Assembly (NCBI RefSeq): GCF_050942425.1
Contig: NZ_CP192063.1
Location: 3,534,001 to 3,598,000 of the forward strand
Direction of reading: 5' to 3'
Source: Actinoallomurus sp050942425
GTDB taxonomy: Bacteria; Actinomycetota; Actinomycetes; Streptosporangiales; Streptosporangiaceae
DNA: 64,000 nucleotides
This document shows, one piece after another, positions 31,618 to 39,427 of the stretch. Positions within the stretch are counted from its first letter, which is position 1, and each line of letters starts with the position of its first letter. The position numbers and the translations under genes were made by a program. A model generated the notes under the pieces. The model did no database searches. It worked only from the letters and a program-made list of their open reading frames with translations, and had not been told where the DNA came from.

Positions 31618-32931
31618 GTGAACAGAACGCAGGTCGCGGGCCGATGGAACATCGGCGTCGCCGTGCTGCGGCGTGCGACGACTCCGCCGCCTCGCCTGTC
31701 GCGCTGGGCCTGGGCGGCCGACGCGATCCTCGCTGCCGCCCTGGCCGTGGGCACGGTGAGCGGCGCGCTGAGCCGAGACGACCAGGTCGGCAGGCCGAGT
31801 CCGGTCTTCCAGCCGGACCCCCTGACGCCGGCCGGCGCACCCATCCCGCCCGCCCCTCCCGCGCCCGGTCCCGGCCCGCTTCACCACTACGGCGCGGTCC
31901 ACCCCTGGCAGTTGCTCCTGGCTGTCCTGACCGCACTACCGCTGGTCGCGCGCCGGCGGTATCCCCTGGCGGTGTTCTGGGTGGTGATCGGCGCGTCGCA
32001 GCTCTACCACCTCAGTCCGGGCTTCGATCCCACGTTCACCTTCACCGCCTGCGTGATCGCGGCCTACGGCGCCGCGATGTACAGCCCCTACCGGGTTCTC
32101 GCGATCGCGAGCGCGTTGGTGGGCACCGGGTTGATCGTGGGAGCCCACAAGGCGAGCGTGCCCGCCATCAGACCCGGCTTCGTCACGTTTCTCCTCCTGA
32201 TCCCGGTGGGGCTCGCGGCCAACACGATCCACATCTGGAAGCAGCGTGTACAGACCCTGGAGGCGGAGCAACAGGCCGCGACGCGGCGGGCGGTGGAGCT
32301 CGAGCGTTCCCGGATCGCGCAGGAACTGCACGACGTCGTCACGCACAATGTCAGCATGATGGTGGTTCAGGCCGGTGCCGCGCGCAAGGTGATGAAGGCG
32401 GCGCCCGAGCGGGCCGAGCAGGCGCTGCTGGCCGTCGAGTCCGGCGGCCGGACCGCGATGACCGAGCTCCGGCACGTCATGGGCCTGCTCACCATGAACG
32501 GCGACGACCCGGACCAGACCGCACCGGAGGACCTCGCTCCGCCACCGGGCCTGGACCAGGTGTCGGCGCTGGCCGCGCGCGTCCGCGAGACGGGAGTGCC
32601 CGTGGAGCTGACCGTCACCGGCACGCCGGTGCCGCTGCCGGCCGGGACCGACCTGGCGGCCTACCGGGTGGTGCAGGAGGCGCTGACCAACACGGTCAAG
32701 CACGCGGCCGGGGCCCATGTGACGATCACCGTCGCGTACGGCCCTCGCGAGCTGCGGATCGAGGTGACCGACACCGGCGGCACGTCCTCGGCGTCGGCCC
32801 GCTCCGGCAGCGGCCGGGGCCTGATCGGCCTGCGCGAGCGGCTCGCCGTCTACGGCGGAACGCTGGAGGCCGGCGAGCGTCCCGTCGGCGGATACCGGGT
32901 GCGCGCCGTGATCCCGGTGGGGGAGGAGTGA
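31618..32931 (+). CDS. Two-component sensor histidine kinase, NarL/DesK type
   Basis: A 437-residue membrane kinase. Five or six hydrophobic helices cover residues 15-205 with little periplasmic sequence, suggesting intramembrane sensing. HisKA_3 dimerisation domain: SRIAQELHDVVTHNVSMMVVQAG with phospho-acceptor His238. The HATPase domain ends VTDTGGTS...GRGLIGLRERLAVYGG. The GTG at 31618 is chosen because GACACT, one base off TAnnnT, lies 6 bases upstream; GTG 31612 is an alternative. The stop overlaps the response regulator start (GTGA). It is divergent from the ABC exporter, which it may control. Confidence 0.92.
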   Translation: MNRTQVAGRWNIGVAVLRRATTPPPRLSRWAWAADAILAAALAVGTVSGALSRDDQVGRPSPVFQPDPLTPAGAPIPPAPPAPGPGPLHHYGAVHPWQLLLAVLTALPLVARRRYPLAVFWVVIGASQLYHLSPGFDPTFTFTACVIAAYGAAMYSPYRVLAIASALVGTGLIVGAHKASVPAIRPGFVTFLLLIPVGLAANTIHIWKQRVQTLEAEQQAATRRAVELERSRIAQELHDVVTHNVSMMVVQAGAARKVMKAAPERAEQALLAVESGGRTAMTELRHVMGLLTMNGDDPDQTAPEDLAPPPGLDQVSALAARVRETGVPVELTVTGTPVPLPAGTDLAAYRVVQEALTNTVKHAAGAHVTITVAYGPRELRIEVTDTGGTSSASARSGSGRGLIGLRERLAVYGGTLEAGERPVGGYRVRAVIPVGEE

Positions 32932-33602
32932 CCGAGTCCCTGCGGGTGGTCATCGCCGACGATCAGGCGCTGGTCCGCACCGGCTTCGCGATGATCCTCG
33001 CCGCCGAGGGGATCGACGTGGTCGCCGAGGTCGCCGACGGGGCTAAGGCGGTCGACGCCGTGCGCCAGACCCGCCCCGACGTCGTGCTCATGGACATCCG
33101 GATGCCGGAGGTCGACGGGCTGGAGGCGACCCGGCGCATCCTGGCCGCCGGCCCGGACGCCCCTCGCGTCATCATCCTGACCACCTTCGACCTCGACCGG
33201 TACGTCTACGCGGCGCTGAGCGCGGGCGCCAGCGGTTTTCTGCTCAAGGACGTCTCGCCGGAGCACCTGGTCGCCGCGGTGCGCCTGGTGCGCTCCGGGG
33301 ACGCGCTGCTCGCCCCGAGCATCACCCGCCGCCTCGTCGAGCGGTTCGCCCGCCGCGACGAGCAGGCCGCGACCCTGCACCGCGACCTGTCGACGCTCAC
33401 CCCGCGTGAGCTGGACGTGCTCCGGCTGCTGGCCCGGGGGCTGAGCAACGCCGAGCTGGCCGGCCGGCTCCACGTCAGCGACACCACCGTGAAGACCCAC
33501 GTGGCGCGGATCCTGTCCAAGCTCGGCCTGCGCGACCGCGCCCAGGCGATCGTCGTCGCCTACGAGACGGGCCTGGTCACGCCGGGAGAACCCGGGACCT
33601 GA
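32928..33602 (+). CDS. LuxR/NarL-type response regulator
   Basis: A 224-residue DNA-binding response regulator. Receiver: VVIADDQALVRTGF, phospho-acceptor Asp56 in VVLMDIRMPEVDG, Thr in IILTTFD and Lys in FLLKDVSPEHL. The C-terminal HTH is LTPRELDVLRLLARGLSNAELAGRLHVSDTTVKTHVARILSKLGL (about residues 155-205), complete. Translation is coupled to the kinase by the GTGA overlap. A likely target is the divergent ABC exporter promoter region (31414-31617), by analogy with other actinobacterial LuxR-type systems next to transporters. Confidence 0.95.
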   Translation: MTESLRVVIADDQALVRTGFAMILAAEGIDVVAEVADGAKAVDAVRQTRPDVVLMDIRMPEVDGLEATRRILAAGPDAPRVIILTTFDLDRYVYAALSAGASGFLLKDVSPEHLVAAVRLVRSGDALLAPSITRRLVERFARRDEQAATLHRDLSTLTPRELDVLRLLARGLSNAELAGRLHVSDTTVKTHVARILSKLGLRDRAQAIVVAYETGLVTPGEPGT

Positions 33603-33739
33603 GCGGTCCGCCCCTCCCGGGTCGGCTCGGAATGTCGGTGGCGGGGCGTAGGTTGAAACTCTTACCGGGGACCGTGGCCGTCGGCCCGCCCGGACCAGGG
33701 GCCGCCGAGGCGGCAGTGATCTTTCATCGGAGGAGCAGC

Positions 33740-35854
33740 GTGCGGCCTGTCACCGATCTTCAGCGTAAGGTGGCGCCCTTCGAGGTCGTCACCGACATGA
33801 CCCCGTCCGGCGACCAGCCGCAGGCCATCGCGGAGCTGGAGAAGCGGATCACGCGCGGCGACAAGGACGCGGTGCTCCTCGGCGCGACCGGCACGGGAAA
33901 GACCGCGAGCATCGCCTGGCTGATCGAGAAGTTGCAGCGTCCCACGCTCGTCATGCAGCCGAACAAGACGCTCGCCGCGCAGTTCGCCAACGAGCTGCGC
34001 GAGATGCTGCCGAACAACGCCGTCGAGTACTTCGTCTCCTACTACGACTACTACCAGCCCGAGGCGTACGTCCCGCAGACCGACACCTTCATCGAGAAGG
34101 ACTCCTCGATCAACGACGAGGTGGAGCGGCTGCGGCACTCGGCGACCAACTCGCTGCTGACCCGCCGTGACACGATCGTGGTCGCGTCGGTGTCCTGCAT
34201 CTACGGCCTGGGCACCCCGCAGGAGTACGTCGACCGCATGGTGCGGCTGCGGGTCGGCGACGAGATCGACCGCGACGAGCTGCTGCGCCGGCTCGTCGCC
34301 ATGCAGTACGCCCGCAACGACCTGGCGTTCACCCGCGGCACGTTCCGGGTGCGCGGCGACACGGTCGAGATCATCCCGCAGTACGAAGAGCTCGCCGTCC
34401 GCATCGAGATGTTCGGCGACGAGATCGAGAAGCTCGCCACGCTGCACCCGCTGACCGGCGAGGTGATCACCGAGGACGAGGAGCTGTACATCTTCCCGGC
34501 CTCCCACTACGTCGCCGGCCCCGAGCGCATGGAGCGGGCCATCAGCGGCATCGAGAAGGAGCTGGAGGGGCGGCTCGCCGAGCTGGAGCGGCAGGGCAAG
34601 CTGCTGGAGGCCCAGCGGCTGCGCATGCGCACCACGTACGACATCGAGATGATGCGGCAGGTCGGCAGCTGCTCCGGCATCGAGAACTACTCCCGCCACA
34701 TCGACGGCCGTGGCCCCGGCACCGCGCCCAACACCCTGCTCGACTACTTCCCCGAGGACTTCCTCCTCGTCCTCGACGAGTCGCACCAGACCACGCCGCA
34801 GATCGGCGCGATGTACGAAGGCGACATGTCGCGCAAGCGCACCCTGGTCGAGCACGGGTTCCGGCTGCCCAGCGCGATGGACAACCGCCCGCTGAAGTGG
34901 GAGGAGTTCCTGGAGCGCATCGGCCAGACGATCTACCTGTCCGCGACGCCCGGCCCGTACGAGCTGGGCCGCGTCAAGGGCGACGTGGTCGAGCAGGTCA
35001 TCCGCCCGACCGGCCTGATCGACCCCGAGGTGCTCATCAAGCCGACCAAGGGCCAGATCGACGACCTGGTCCACGAGATCCGCCAGCGCGCCGAGCGCGA
35101 CGAGCGGGTGCTGGTCACCACGCTGACCAAGAAGATGGCCGAGGACCTCACCGACTACCTCCTCGAGCTCGGCATCCGGGTCCGCTACCTCCACAGCGAG
35201 GTCGACACGCTGCGCCGGGTGGAGCTGCTGCGCGAGCTGCGGCTGGGGGAGTTCGACGTCCTGGTCGGCATCAACCTGCTCCGGGAGGGCCTCGACCTGC
35301 CGGAGGTGTCGCTCGTCAGCATCCTCGACGCCGACAAGGAGGGGTTCCTGCGCTCGGAGACGTCGCTGATCCAGACGATCGGCCGCGCCGCGCGCAACGT
35401 CTCGGGCCAGGTCCACATGTACGCCGACAAGGTCACCCCCTCCATGGAGCGGGCGATCGACGAGACCAACCGGCGCCGCGCCAAGCAGGTCGCCTACAAC
35501 GAGGCGAACGGCATCGAGCCGACCGCGCTGCGCAAGAAGATCGCCGACATCCTCGACATGCTGGCCCGCGAGGACGCCGATACCGAGGAGCTCATCGGCG
35601 GCGCCGGGCGGCAGCAGAGCCGCGGCAAGGCCCCGGTCCCGGGCCTGTCCTCCAAGCAGAAGGCCGGCCGGCACGCCGCCGACCTCGTGGGCGAGCGGCC
35701 GCGCGAGGAGATGGAGGCCCTCATCGACCAGATGACGCAGCAGATGCACCACGCCGCGGAGGAGCTGCAGTTCGAGATGGCGGCCCGGCTCCGCGACGAG
35801 ATCAAGGAGCTCAAGCGCGAGCTGCGCGACATGAAGGAGGCCGGCGTCCGGTAG
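33740..35854 (+). CDS. uvrB: UvrABC excinuclease subunit B
   Basis: The 704-residue UvrB helicase-like damage verifier of nucleotide excision repair. Walker A is LLGATGTGKT, the beta-hairpin is YYDYYQPEAYVPQTDT, and the helicase motifs include VLDESHQT, YLSATPGPYE and QTIGRAARN. The UVR/UvrC-binding domain is at the C-terminus (LIDQMTQQMHHAAEELQFEMAARLRDEI). The GTG at 33740 matches the usual MRPVTDLQRK start and has GGAGGAG 4 bases upstream. In related genomes uvrB lies next to coaE; here 7 kb separates them. Confidence 0.98.
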   Translation: MRPVTDLQRKVAPFEVVTDMTPSGDQPQAIAELEKRITRGDKDAVLLGATGTGKTASIAWLIEKLQRPTLVMQPNKTLAAQFANELREMLPNNAVEYFVSYYDYYQPEAYVPQTDTFIEKDSSINDEVERLRHSATNSLLTRRDTIVVASVSCIYGLGTPQEYVDRMVRLRVGDEIDRDELLRRLVAMQYARNDLAFTRGTFRVRGDTVEIIPQYEELAVRIEMFGDEIEKLATLHPLTGEVITEDEELYIFPASHYVAGPERMERAISGIEKELEGRLAELERQGKLLEAQRLRMRTTYDIEMMRQVGSCSGIENYSRHIDGRGPGTAPNTLLDYFPEDFLLVLDESHQTTPQIGAMYEGDMSRKRTLVEHGFRLPSAMDNRPLKWEEFLERIGQTIYLSATPGPYELGRVKGDVVEQVIRPTGLIDPEVLIKPTKGQIDDLVHEIRQRAERDERVLVTTLTKKMAEDLTDYLLELGIRVRYLHSEVDTLRRVELLRELRLGEFDVLVGINLLREGLDLPEVSLVSILDADKEGFLRSETSLIQTIGRAARNVSGQVHMYADKVTPSMERAIDETNRRRAKQVAYNEANGIEPTALRKKIADILDMLAREDADTEELIGGAGRQQSRGKAPVPGLSSKQKAGRHAADLVGERPREEMEALIDQMTQQMHHAAEELQFEMAARLRDEIKELKRELRDMKEAGVR

Positions 35855-36030
35855 CGCGGAGAAAGAAGGAGGCCGGGGTCCATAAGGACCTCGGGGGTCC
35901 GTCAGGGCCTCAGAGCGTGCAGAGCGCCGCCGCTCGTCGGGGGTGGTCTCTGCCGTTCCGGCCTGGGCGGTTCGGGTCGCAGCAGGCGTCTACGGGGTGC
36001 CGGGCCGCGTCCCGGACGTCCGGGAACGGC

Positions 36031-36066
36031 ACCGGGCCCGCACCGACGAATCGGTGCGGGCCCGGT
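36031..36066. terminator. 16-bp hairpin between uvrB and the cold-shock gene
   Basis: A perfect 16-bp stem (36031-36046 with 36051-36066) with a 4-base loop, 30 bases past the cold-shock stop on the minus strand and about 180 bases past uvrB. It can stop transcription in both directions. Confidence 0.75.
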
Positions 36067-36096
36067 GAATTACTTCGTGCTTCGAAACAGGTAAGC

Positions 36097-36300
36097 CTAG
36101 AGCGGCTGGACCTGCTCCGCCTGCGGGCCCTTCGGGCCCTGCGTGGTCTCAAAGCTCACGCGCTGGTTCTCCTCCAGGGTACGGAAACCGCTGGAGGCGA
36201 TGGCCGAGTAGTGCACGAACACGTCCGGGCCACCACCGTCCGGAGCGATGAATCCGAAGCCCTTGTCGGCGTTGAACCACTTGACGGTGCCTTCTGCCAC
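36097..36300 (-). CDS. Cold-shock domain protein
   Basis: A 67-residue single cold-shock domain, an RNA/DNA chaperone. RNP1 is KGFGFIAPDG, RNP2 is VFVHYSAI, and GTVKWFNADKGFGF is at the N-terminus. The GTG at 36300 (VAEGTVKWF) is the start because AAGGAG lies 10 bases upstream and the domain begins at residue 3. A long leader with a terminator-like hairpin precedes it (36301-36442). It converges on uvrB, and a 16-bp hairpin separates the two. Confidence 0.96.
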   Translation of the reverse strand: MAEGTVKWFNADKGFGFIAPDGGGPDVFVHYSAIASSGFRTLEENQRVSFETTQGPKGPQAEQVQPL

Positions 36301-36408
36301 TTCTTTTTCTCTCCTTCTTGGGAGCCTCACCGATACGCCGGGTGGTGTACCGGGGCTGCATACGGACCCTTGCTTTCGTCCGCGAAAACTATCCCGGAGA
36401 AGCGAAAA

Positions 36409-36435
36409 CGCCCGCCGTCAGAACTTCCGCGGGCG
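36409..36435 (-). promoter_or_regulatory. Attenuator-like hairpin in the cold-shock leader
   Basis: On the minus strand a 7-bp GC stem (cgcccgc 36435-36429 with gcgggcg 36415-36409) is followed directly by TTTT. It lies inside the predicted untranslated leader, about 110 bases before the start codon, and no upstream minus-strand gene needs a terminator here. Confidence 0.4.
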
Positions 36436-36448
36436 CTCAAGATCAAAC

Positions 36449-36477
36449 TCAATACGTACGGAAAACCACGACTGCAA
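36449..36477 (-). promoter_or_regulatory. Putative promoter of the cold-shock gene
   Basis: On the minus strand TTGCAG (36477-36472), a 17-base spacer and TATTGA (36454-36449). The start would be near 36442, giving a leader of about 140 bases. Confidence 0.4.
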
Positions 36478-36599
36478 CACCGGCATGCTATCCGCTTGCC
36501 GGAACCCGGGCAAGCGTCCTGGAGCGGCCGCGCCGAAGGCGCGCAGGGCTCCCGTCCGCCCGGCGAGGATGAGATCATGATCCCGGGGCGGAGGTGGTC

Positions 36600-37640
36600 A
36601 TGGTCGCGGTGCTGTGGGGGCGGATCCGTACGCGCCGGGGGGCGCTGATCGCGATCCCGGTGCTTCTGGCGGTTCTGGCGGCGCTGACGGTCCCGCTGGC
36701 CGTCACCGACCAGTGCCGGCTATTCGGCAGCGGATGCCGGGTCCCGCGCATCCATTTCGCGCCTCTGCCGACCCGGTTGACCCCCTTGGAGGCCGCCGTC
36801 AGCGGCGGCTACATCGCCCTCGGCGACTCCTACTCCTCGGGCGAGGGCACCTGGGACCTCGATGCCGACCGCTCGTACGCGGGCGGCGCCGAGGACTGTC
36901 ACCGGTCGCGCGGGGCGTACTTCGCGACGGTGCTGCAGGGATTTCAGTTCGCGCTCGGCGGAAACCTGTGGGCCTGCAGCGGCGCGCGCGTCGACGACGT
37001 CCTGCGGGGCGGACGGCAGGGCCAGCCCGCCCAGATCGAGCGCCTGCGTCCCGACACGAGCCTGGTGACGCTCACGATCGGCGGCAACGACATCGGCTTC
37101 TCCGAGATCGTCACCCGCTGCGTCGTACGGCTCCCGTGGTCGTCGGCCTGCCGGGACCAGGACCCTGACATCCGGGCGCGCATGTCGGCGCTGCCCGCCG
37201 GGCTGGCGTCGGTGTTCGACCAGATCGGCCGGCGGTCGCCGAAGGCGCGCGTCATCGTGCTGGGCTATCCCCGGCCGTTCCCGGTGCAGCCGGCGCATTC
37301 GGTGGACAACATCGGCGTCTCCGACCAGGTGTACCTCAACGGCGTCGTCCGGTCCCTCGACGACACCATCGCCGCCGCGGCCCGGAAGGCCGACGGCGGC
37401 CTGGCCGCCGCGGGCAGGCCCGGCACGGTGGAGTTCGTCGACGGGTACGGCGCGTTCGACGGACACGAGCTCGGCACGGCGCAGCCGTACCTGAACGCCC
37501 TCACGATCGACTTCCGCGCGCCGGCGGTCCAGCCCCGCAGCTTCCACCCGAACCAGCTCGGCTACCAGAGCTTCGCCCGGCTGATCGACGGTCAGATCCA
37601 GTCCGGCCCGCCCCGCCCCGTGTACCAGTACCGCCGCTGA
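36600..37640 (+). CDS. Exported SGNH/GDSL hydrolase (lipase/esterase)
   Basis: A 346-residue secreted or membrane-anchored esterase of the SGNH fold. The N-terminal helix is RGALIAIPVLLAVLAALTVPL (residues 15-35). Block I is GGYIALGDSYSSGEG (nucleophile Ser), block III is LVTLTIGGNDIGF, and the C-terminal catalytic pair is in RSFHPNQLG. Cysteines at several positions suggest disulfides typical of Streptomyces-type SGNH lipases. The ATG at 36600 has GGAGG 5 bases upstream; a GTG at 36594 overlaps that site and is less likely. The carboxylase gene follows 179 bases later under its own promoter. Confidence 0.88.
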   Translation: MVAVLWGRIRTRRGALIAIPVLLAVLAALTVPLAVTDQCRLFGSGCRVPRIHFAPLPTRLTPLEAAVSGGYIALGDSYSSGEGTWDLDADRSYAGGAEDCHRSRGAYFATVLQGFQFALGGNLWACSGARVDDVLRGGRQGQPAQIERLRPDTSLVTLTIGGNDIGFSEIVTRCVVRLPWSSACRDQDPDIRARMSALPAGLASVFDQIGRRSPKARVIVLGYPRPFPVQPAHSVDNIGVSDQVYLNGVVRSLDDTIAAAARKADGGLAAAGRPGTVEFVDGYGAFDGHELGTAQPYLNALTIDFRAPAVQPRSFHPNQLGYQSFARLIDGQIQSGPPRPVYQYRR

Positions 37641-37698
37641 CCGAGGGCGCCTCCGGCCGTGGCCGGCCGGAAACGCCCTTCCACCGGCGAATTACGGG

Positions 37699-37750
37699 CG
37701 TGTGAAAATTACACGTTTCGGTCTTGTGGTATCGAGCAGATCGTTACATT
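37699..37750 (+). promoter_or_regulatory. Promoter and possible operator of the carboxylase-PKS unit
   Basis: An AT-rich island in GC-rich surroundings. cgtgt-gaaaatt-acacg (37699-37715) is an inverted repeat with the look of a repressor site. It is followed by TTGTGG (37724-37729) and TACATT (37745-37750) with a 15-base spacer. The predicted leader is about 60 bases. Confidence 0.45.
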
Positions 37751-37819
37751 CGAGATCGTGAGTAGGCGACGCACGGCCACGGCCGCTCGGTACGCGAGCA
37801 ACACGTCGGATCGCCCGCG

Positions 37820-39403
37820 ATGACGGACGACCGAGCCACGGCGGAGCCTGCCGCGGACCGCGGGCGTACGGCGGCGAAGCTCGCCGAGTTCCACGAACGT
37901 GCGGCGCGGTCGAGGTCGCCCGGAACGCCTCAGGCGATCGCCCGGCAACGCTCGCGCGGCAAGAAGACCGCCCGGGAACGCATCGAACTGCTCCTCGACC
38001 CCGGGTCCTTCGTCGAACTCGACGCGTTGGCACGGAACCACTCGGCCGATCTGGCGTCCGCCGACCGCCCGTACGGCGACGGCGTCATCATCGGCCACGG
38101 CACCGTGGACGGCCGGCCGCTGGCCGTTTTCGCCCAGGACTTCACGGTGTTCGGCGGCACGCTCGGCAAGGCGCACGGCGAGAAGATCTGCAAGATCCTC
38201 GATCTGGCCGCCAAGGTGGGCTGCCCGGTCGTGGGCATCAACGACGGCGCCGGTGGGCGTATCCAGGAGGGGGTCGTCGCCCAAGCGCTCTATGGCGAGA
38301 TCTTCTTCCGGAACGTGCGCCTGTCGGGCGTCGTTCCCCAGATCTCGATGATCATGGGCCCGTGCGCCGGAGGCGCGGCGTACTCGCCGGCGCTCACCGA
38401 CTTCGTCGTGATGGTGGACCGGAGATCGCACATGTTCGTGACCGGCCCGGACGTGCTCTCCGTCGCCATGGGCGAGCGGGTGGAGCTCGAGGAACTCGGT
38501 GGCGCGCGGGTCCACAACACGCGCTCCGGCAACGCCCACTACCTCGCCGCGGACGAGCAGGACGCGATCGACTACGTCCGGCACCTGCTGTCGTACCTGC
38601 CCGACAACAACCACGACGCGCCCCCCGCCTACGCGGCGGGCGGCGACCCGGACGGGACCGTGCTCGACTCACTGGTCCCCGGGCCCAGGAACCAGCCGTA
38701 CGACATGTACACGGTGCTGAACGCCATCGTCGACGACGGCGAATTCCTCGAGGTTCAGCCGCTGTTCGCGCCCAACATCATCTGTGCCTTCGGCCGGATC
38801 GACGGGAACTCCGTCGGCATCGTGGCGAATCAGCCCATGAGACTCGCCGGGTGCCTGGACATCGACGCGTCGGAGAAGGCCGCCCGATTCGTGCGGACGT
38901 GTGACGCGTTCAACATCCCGATCGTGACGCTGGTCGACGTGCCGGGATTCCTGCCCGGCTCCGAACAGGAATGGAACGGAATCATCCGGCGCGGCGCGAA
39001 ACTCCTGTACGCCTACGCCGAGGCCACCGTTCCGAAGATCACCACGATCATCCGTAAGGCCTACGGCGGAGCGTACGTCGTCATGGGTTCGAAGCACCTA
39101 CGCGCGGATCTCTGTTTCGCCTGGCCGACCGCCGAGATCGCCGTGATGGGCGCGGAGGCCGCCGTGAACATCCTGCACCGGGAGCAACTCGGCGCCGCGG
39201 CGGATCCGGCGGACATCCGCGTCAAGCTGATCGATGAGTACGACGAGACTCATTGCACGCCTTATCGCGCCGCGGAACGCGGTTATGTCGATGCGGTGAT
39301 CGCTCCGTCCGACACCCGGAAGAGCATCGCCGGCGCACTGCGCATCTTGACCAACAAGCGAGAGACGTCGATGCCGAAACGGCACGGAAACATCCCCCTC
39401 TGA
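37820..39403 (+). CDS. Acyl-CoA carboxylase beta subunit (carboxyltransferase)
   Basis: A 527-residue biotin-dependent carboxyltransferase of the PccB/AccD type that carboxylates acyl-CoA, producing for instance methylmalonyl-CoA. The N-domain holds KTARERIELLLDPGSF, GKAHGEKICKILDLA and INDGAGGRIQEGV (first oxyanion hole). The C-domain holds TLVDVPGFLPGSEQE and IIRKAYGGAYVVMGSKHL (second oxyanion hole). At the position where human PCCB and S. coelicolor PccB have Asp (GGAYDVM) this protein has Val420, so the acyl-CoA preference may differ. No alpha (biotin carboxylase) or epsilon subunit is encoded here. It ends 24 bases before the PKS start and surely supplies that enzyme. Confidence 0.93.
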   Translation: MTDDRATAEPAADRGRTAAKLAEFHERAARSRSPGTPQAIARQRSRGKKTARERIELLLDPGSFVELDALARNHSADLASADRPYGDGVIIGHGTVDGRPLAVFAQDFTVFGGTLGKAHGEKICKILDLAAKVGCPVVGINDGAGGRIQEGVVAQALYGEIFFRNVRLSGVVPQISMIMGPCAGGAAYSPALTDFVVMVDRRSHMFVTGPDVLSVAMGERVELEELGGARVHNTRSGNAHYLAADEQDAIDYVRHLLSYLPDNNHDAPPAYAAGGDPDGTVLDSLVPGPRNQPYDMYTVLNAIVDDGEFLEVQPLFAPNIICAFGRIDGNSVGIVANQPMRLAGCLDIDASEKAARFVRTCDAFNIPIVTLVDVPGFLPGSEQEWNGIIRRGAKLLYAYAEATVPKITTIIRKAYGGAYVVMGSKHLRADLCFAWPTAEIAVMGAEAAVNILHREQLGAAADPADIRVKLIDEYDETHCTPYRAAERGYVDAVIAPSDTRKSIAGALRILTNKRETSMPKRHGNIPL

Positions 39404-39427
39404 AACCTTGATGAGTCGGAGCCGCTC

